From Algibacter mikhailovii (GTDB lineage Bacteria > Bacteroidota > Bacteroidia > Flavobacteriales > Flavobacteriaceae): a stretch of DNA of 64,000 bases. The stretch lies in NCBI RefSeq assembly GCF_014651495.1, contig NZ_BMWZ01000002.1, forward strand, positions 496,001 through 560,000, given 5' to 3'. The notes under the pieces were generated by a model. The model was not told the origin of the DNA, did not search any database, and worked only from the letters and a program-made list of their open reading frames with translations. The translations under genes were made by a program, and so were the position numbers. Position 1 is the stretch's first letter; every line of letters begins with the position of its first letter. Of this stretch, positions 63,948 through 64,000 are shown piece after piece.

Positions 63948-64000
63948 CTATACCAACTTTGCAACTCTTTTTTGTAACTCTGGTAACACCTCAACCTCAA
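63948..64000 (-). CDS. C-terminal end of an unidentified gene, cut by the right edge
   Basis: The minus strand has an open frame from the edge to TAG at 63948, coding for EVEVLPELQKRVAKLV as its last residues. The same tail with changes occurs in the linker between palindrome copies 2 and 3, and its stop lies five bases from copy 4. The family cannot be named from 17 codons. Confidence rests on the conserved tail seen twice. Confidence 0.45.
   Translation of the reverse strand, partial: EVEVLPELQKRVAKLV

Overview
The window is from a low-GC (roughly one third G+C) member of the Bacteroidetes, most likely a marine Flavobacteriaceae species. The evidence is the gene families (Flavobacteria-type RseP, DUF4251, PchR/AraC regulators, CarboxypepD_reg TonB receptor, bacilliredoxin, acyl-ACP desaturase), the scarcity of Shine-Dalgarno sequences, and many exact copies of the Bacteroidetes -7 promoter element TAnnTTTG shortly before start codons. 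Nearly all of it is chromosomal core and metabolic DNA. No prophage, integrase, insertion sequence or CRISPR array was seen.

Layout. 1-1828: a large Reg_prop (two-component-propeller) sensor cut by the left edge, then a gene-free stretch and a tRNA-Asn with its terminator. 2.5-7.3 kb: rseP, a SCO-family protein and feoA-feoB with a 44-residue FeoB-associated Cys-rich protein. 7.3-8.9 kb: two secreted proteins. 8.9-16.3 kb: a metal-uptake operon (DtxR/MntR-type regulator, TonB-dependent receptor, TroA-type binding lipoprotein, ATPase and two permeases), opening with an exact TAnnTTTG element and a perfect 11-bp-arm palindrome, and followed by a YraN gene. 16.3-27.6 kb: TlpA-like protein, mfd, TerB-like protein, an orphan GH29 fucosidase lipoprotein, an HDAC-family hydrolase, a cyclase-family lipoprotein and tex. 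27.7-31.3 kb: small lipoprotein, a tiny Cys-rich protein, ferritin, and a module of AraC regulator, 55-residue peptide, AhpD-like protein and cupredoxin-like secreted protein. A 20-bp direct repeat precedes two of its promoters at identical spacing. 31.5-41.9 kb: an unrecognised secreted protein, metG, an S66 peptidase, a TerB-DnaJ protein, bacilliredoxin, a lipid operon (plsC, acyl-ACP desaturase and two small genes) and an AraC regulator. 42-46.8 kb: two duplicated secreted-protein units with matching promoters and terminators, an outer-membrane protein and an SBF transporter. 47-58 kb: enoyl-CoA hydratase, NtrY-like kinase, then heme synthesis genes in two divergent groups around a PchR-like regulator (hemH-MATE-hemJ on the minus strand; hemA-hemCD-small protein-hemE on the plus strand). 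58-63 kb: lpxH, MFS, recJ, OsmC and an AhpD-like protein.

63.1-64.0 kb: a small GIY-YIG nuclease gene beside four copies of a long imperfect palindrome. Two of these, with their linkers, form a roughly 240-bp tandem repeat whose linker contains a copied 3' end of another gene that runs off the right edge.

A common theme is metal and heme handling: ferrous iron import (FeoAB), Tro-type Mn/Zn/Fe import, ferritin, SCO copper chaperone, and heme synthesis through HemJ and HemH. hemB and a coproporphyrinogen oxidase gene are not in the window. The most unusual items are the nuclease and palindrome array, the shared 20-bp operator-like repeat, the regulator-adjacent peptides of about 54 residues, and the winged-helix-like tails on both metal permeases.
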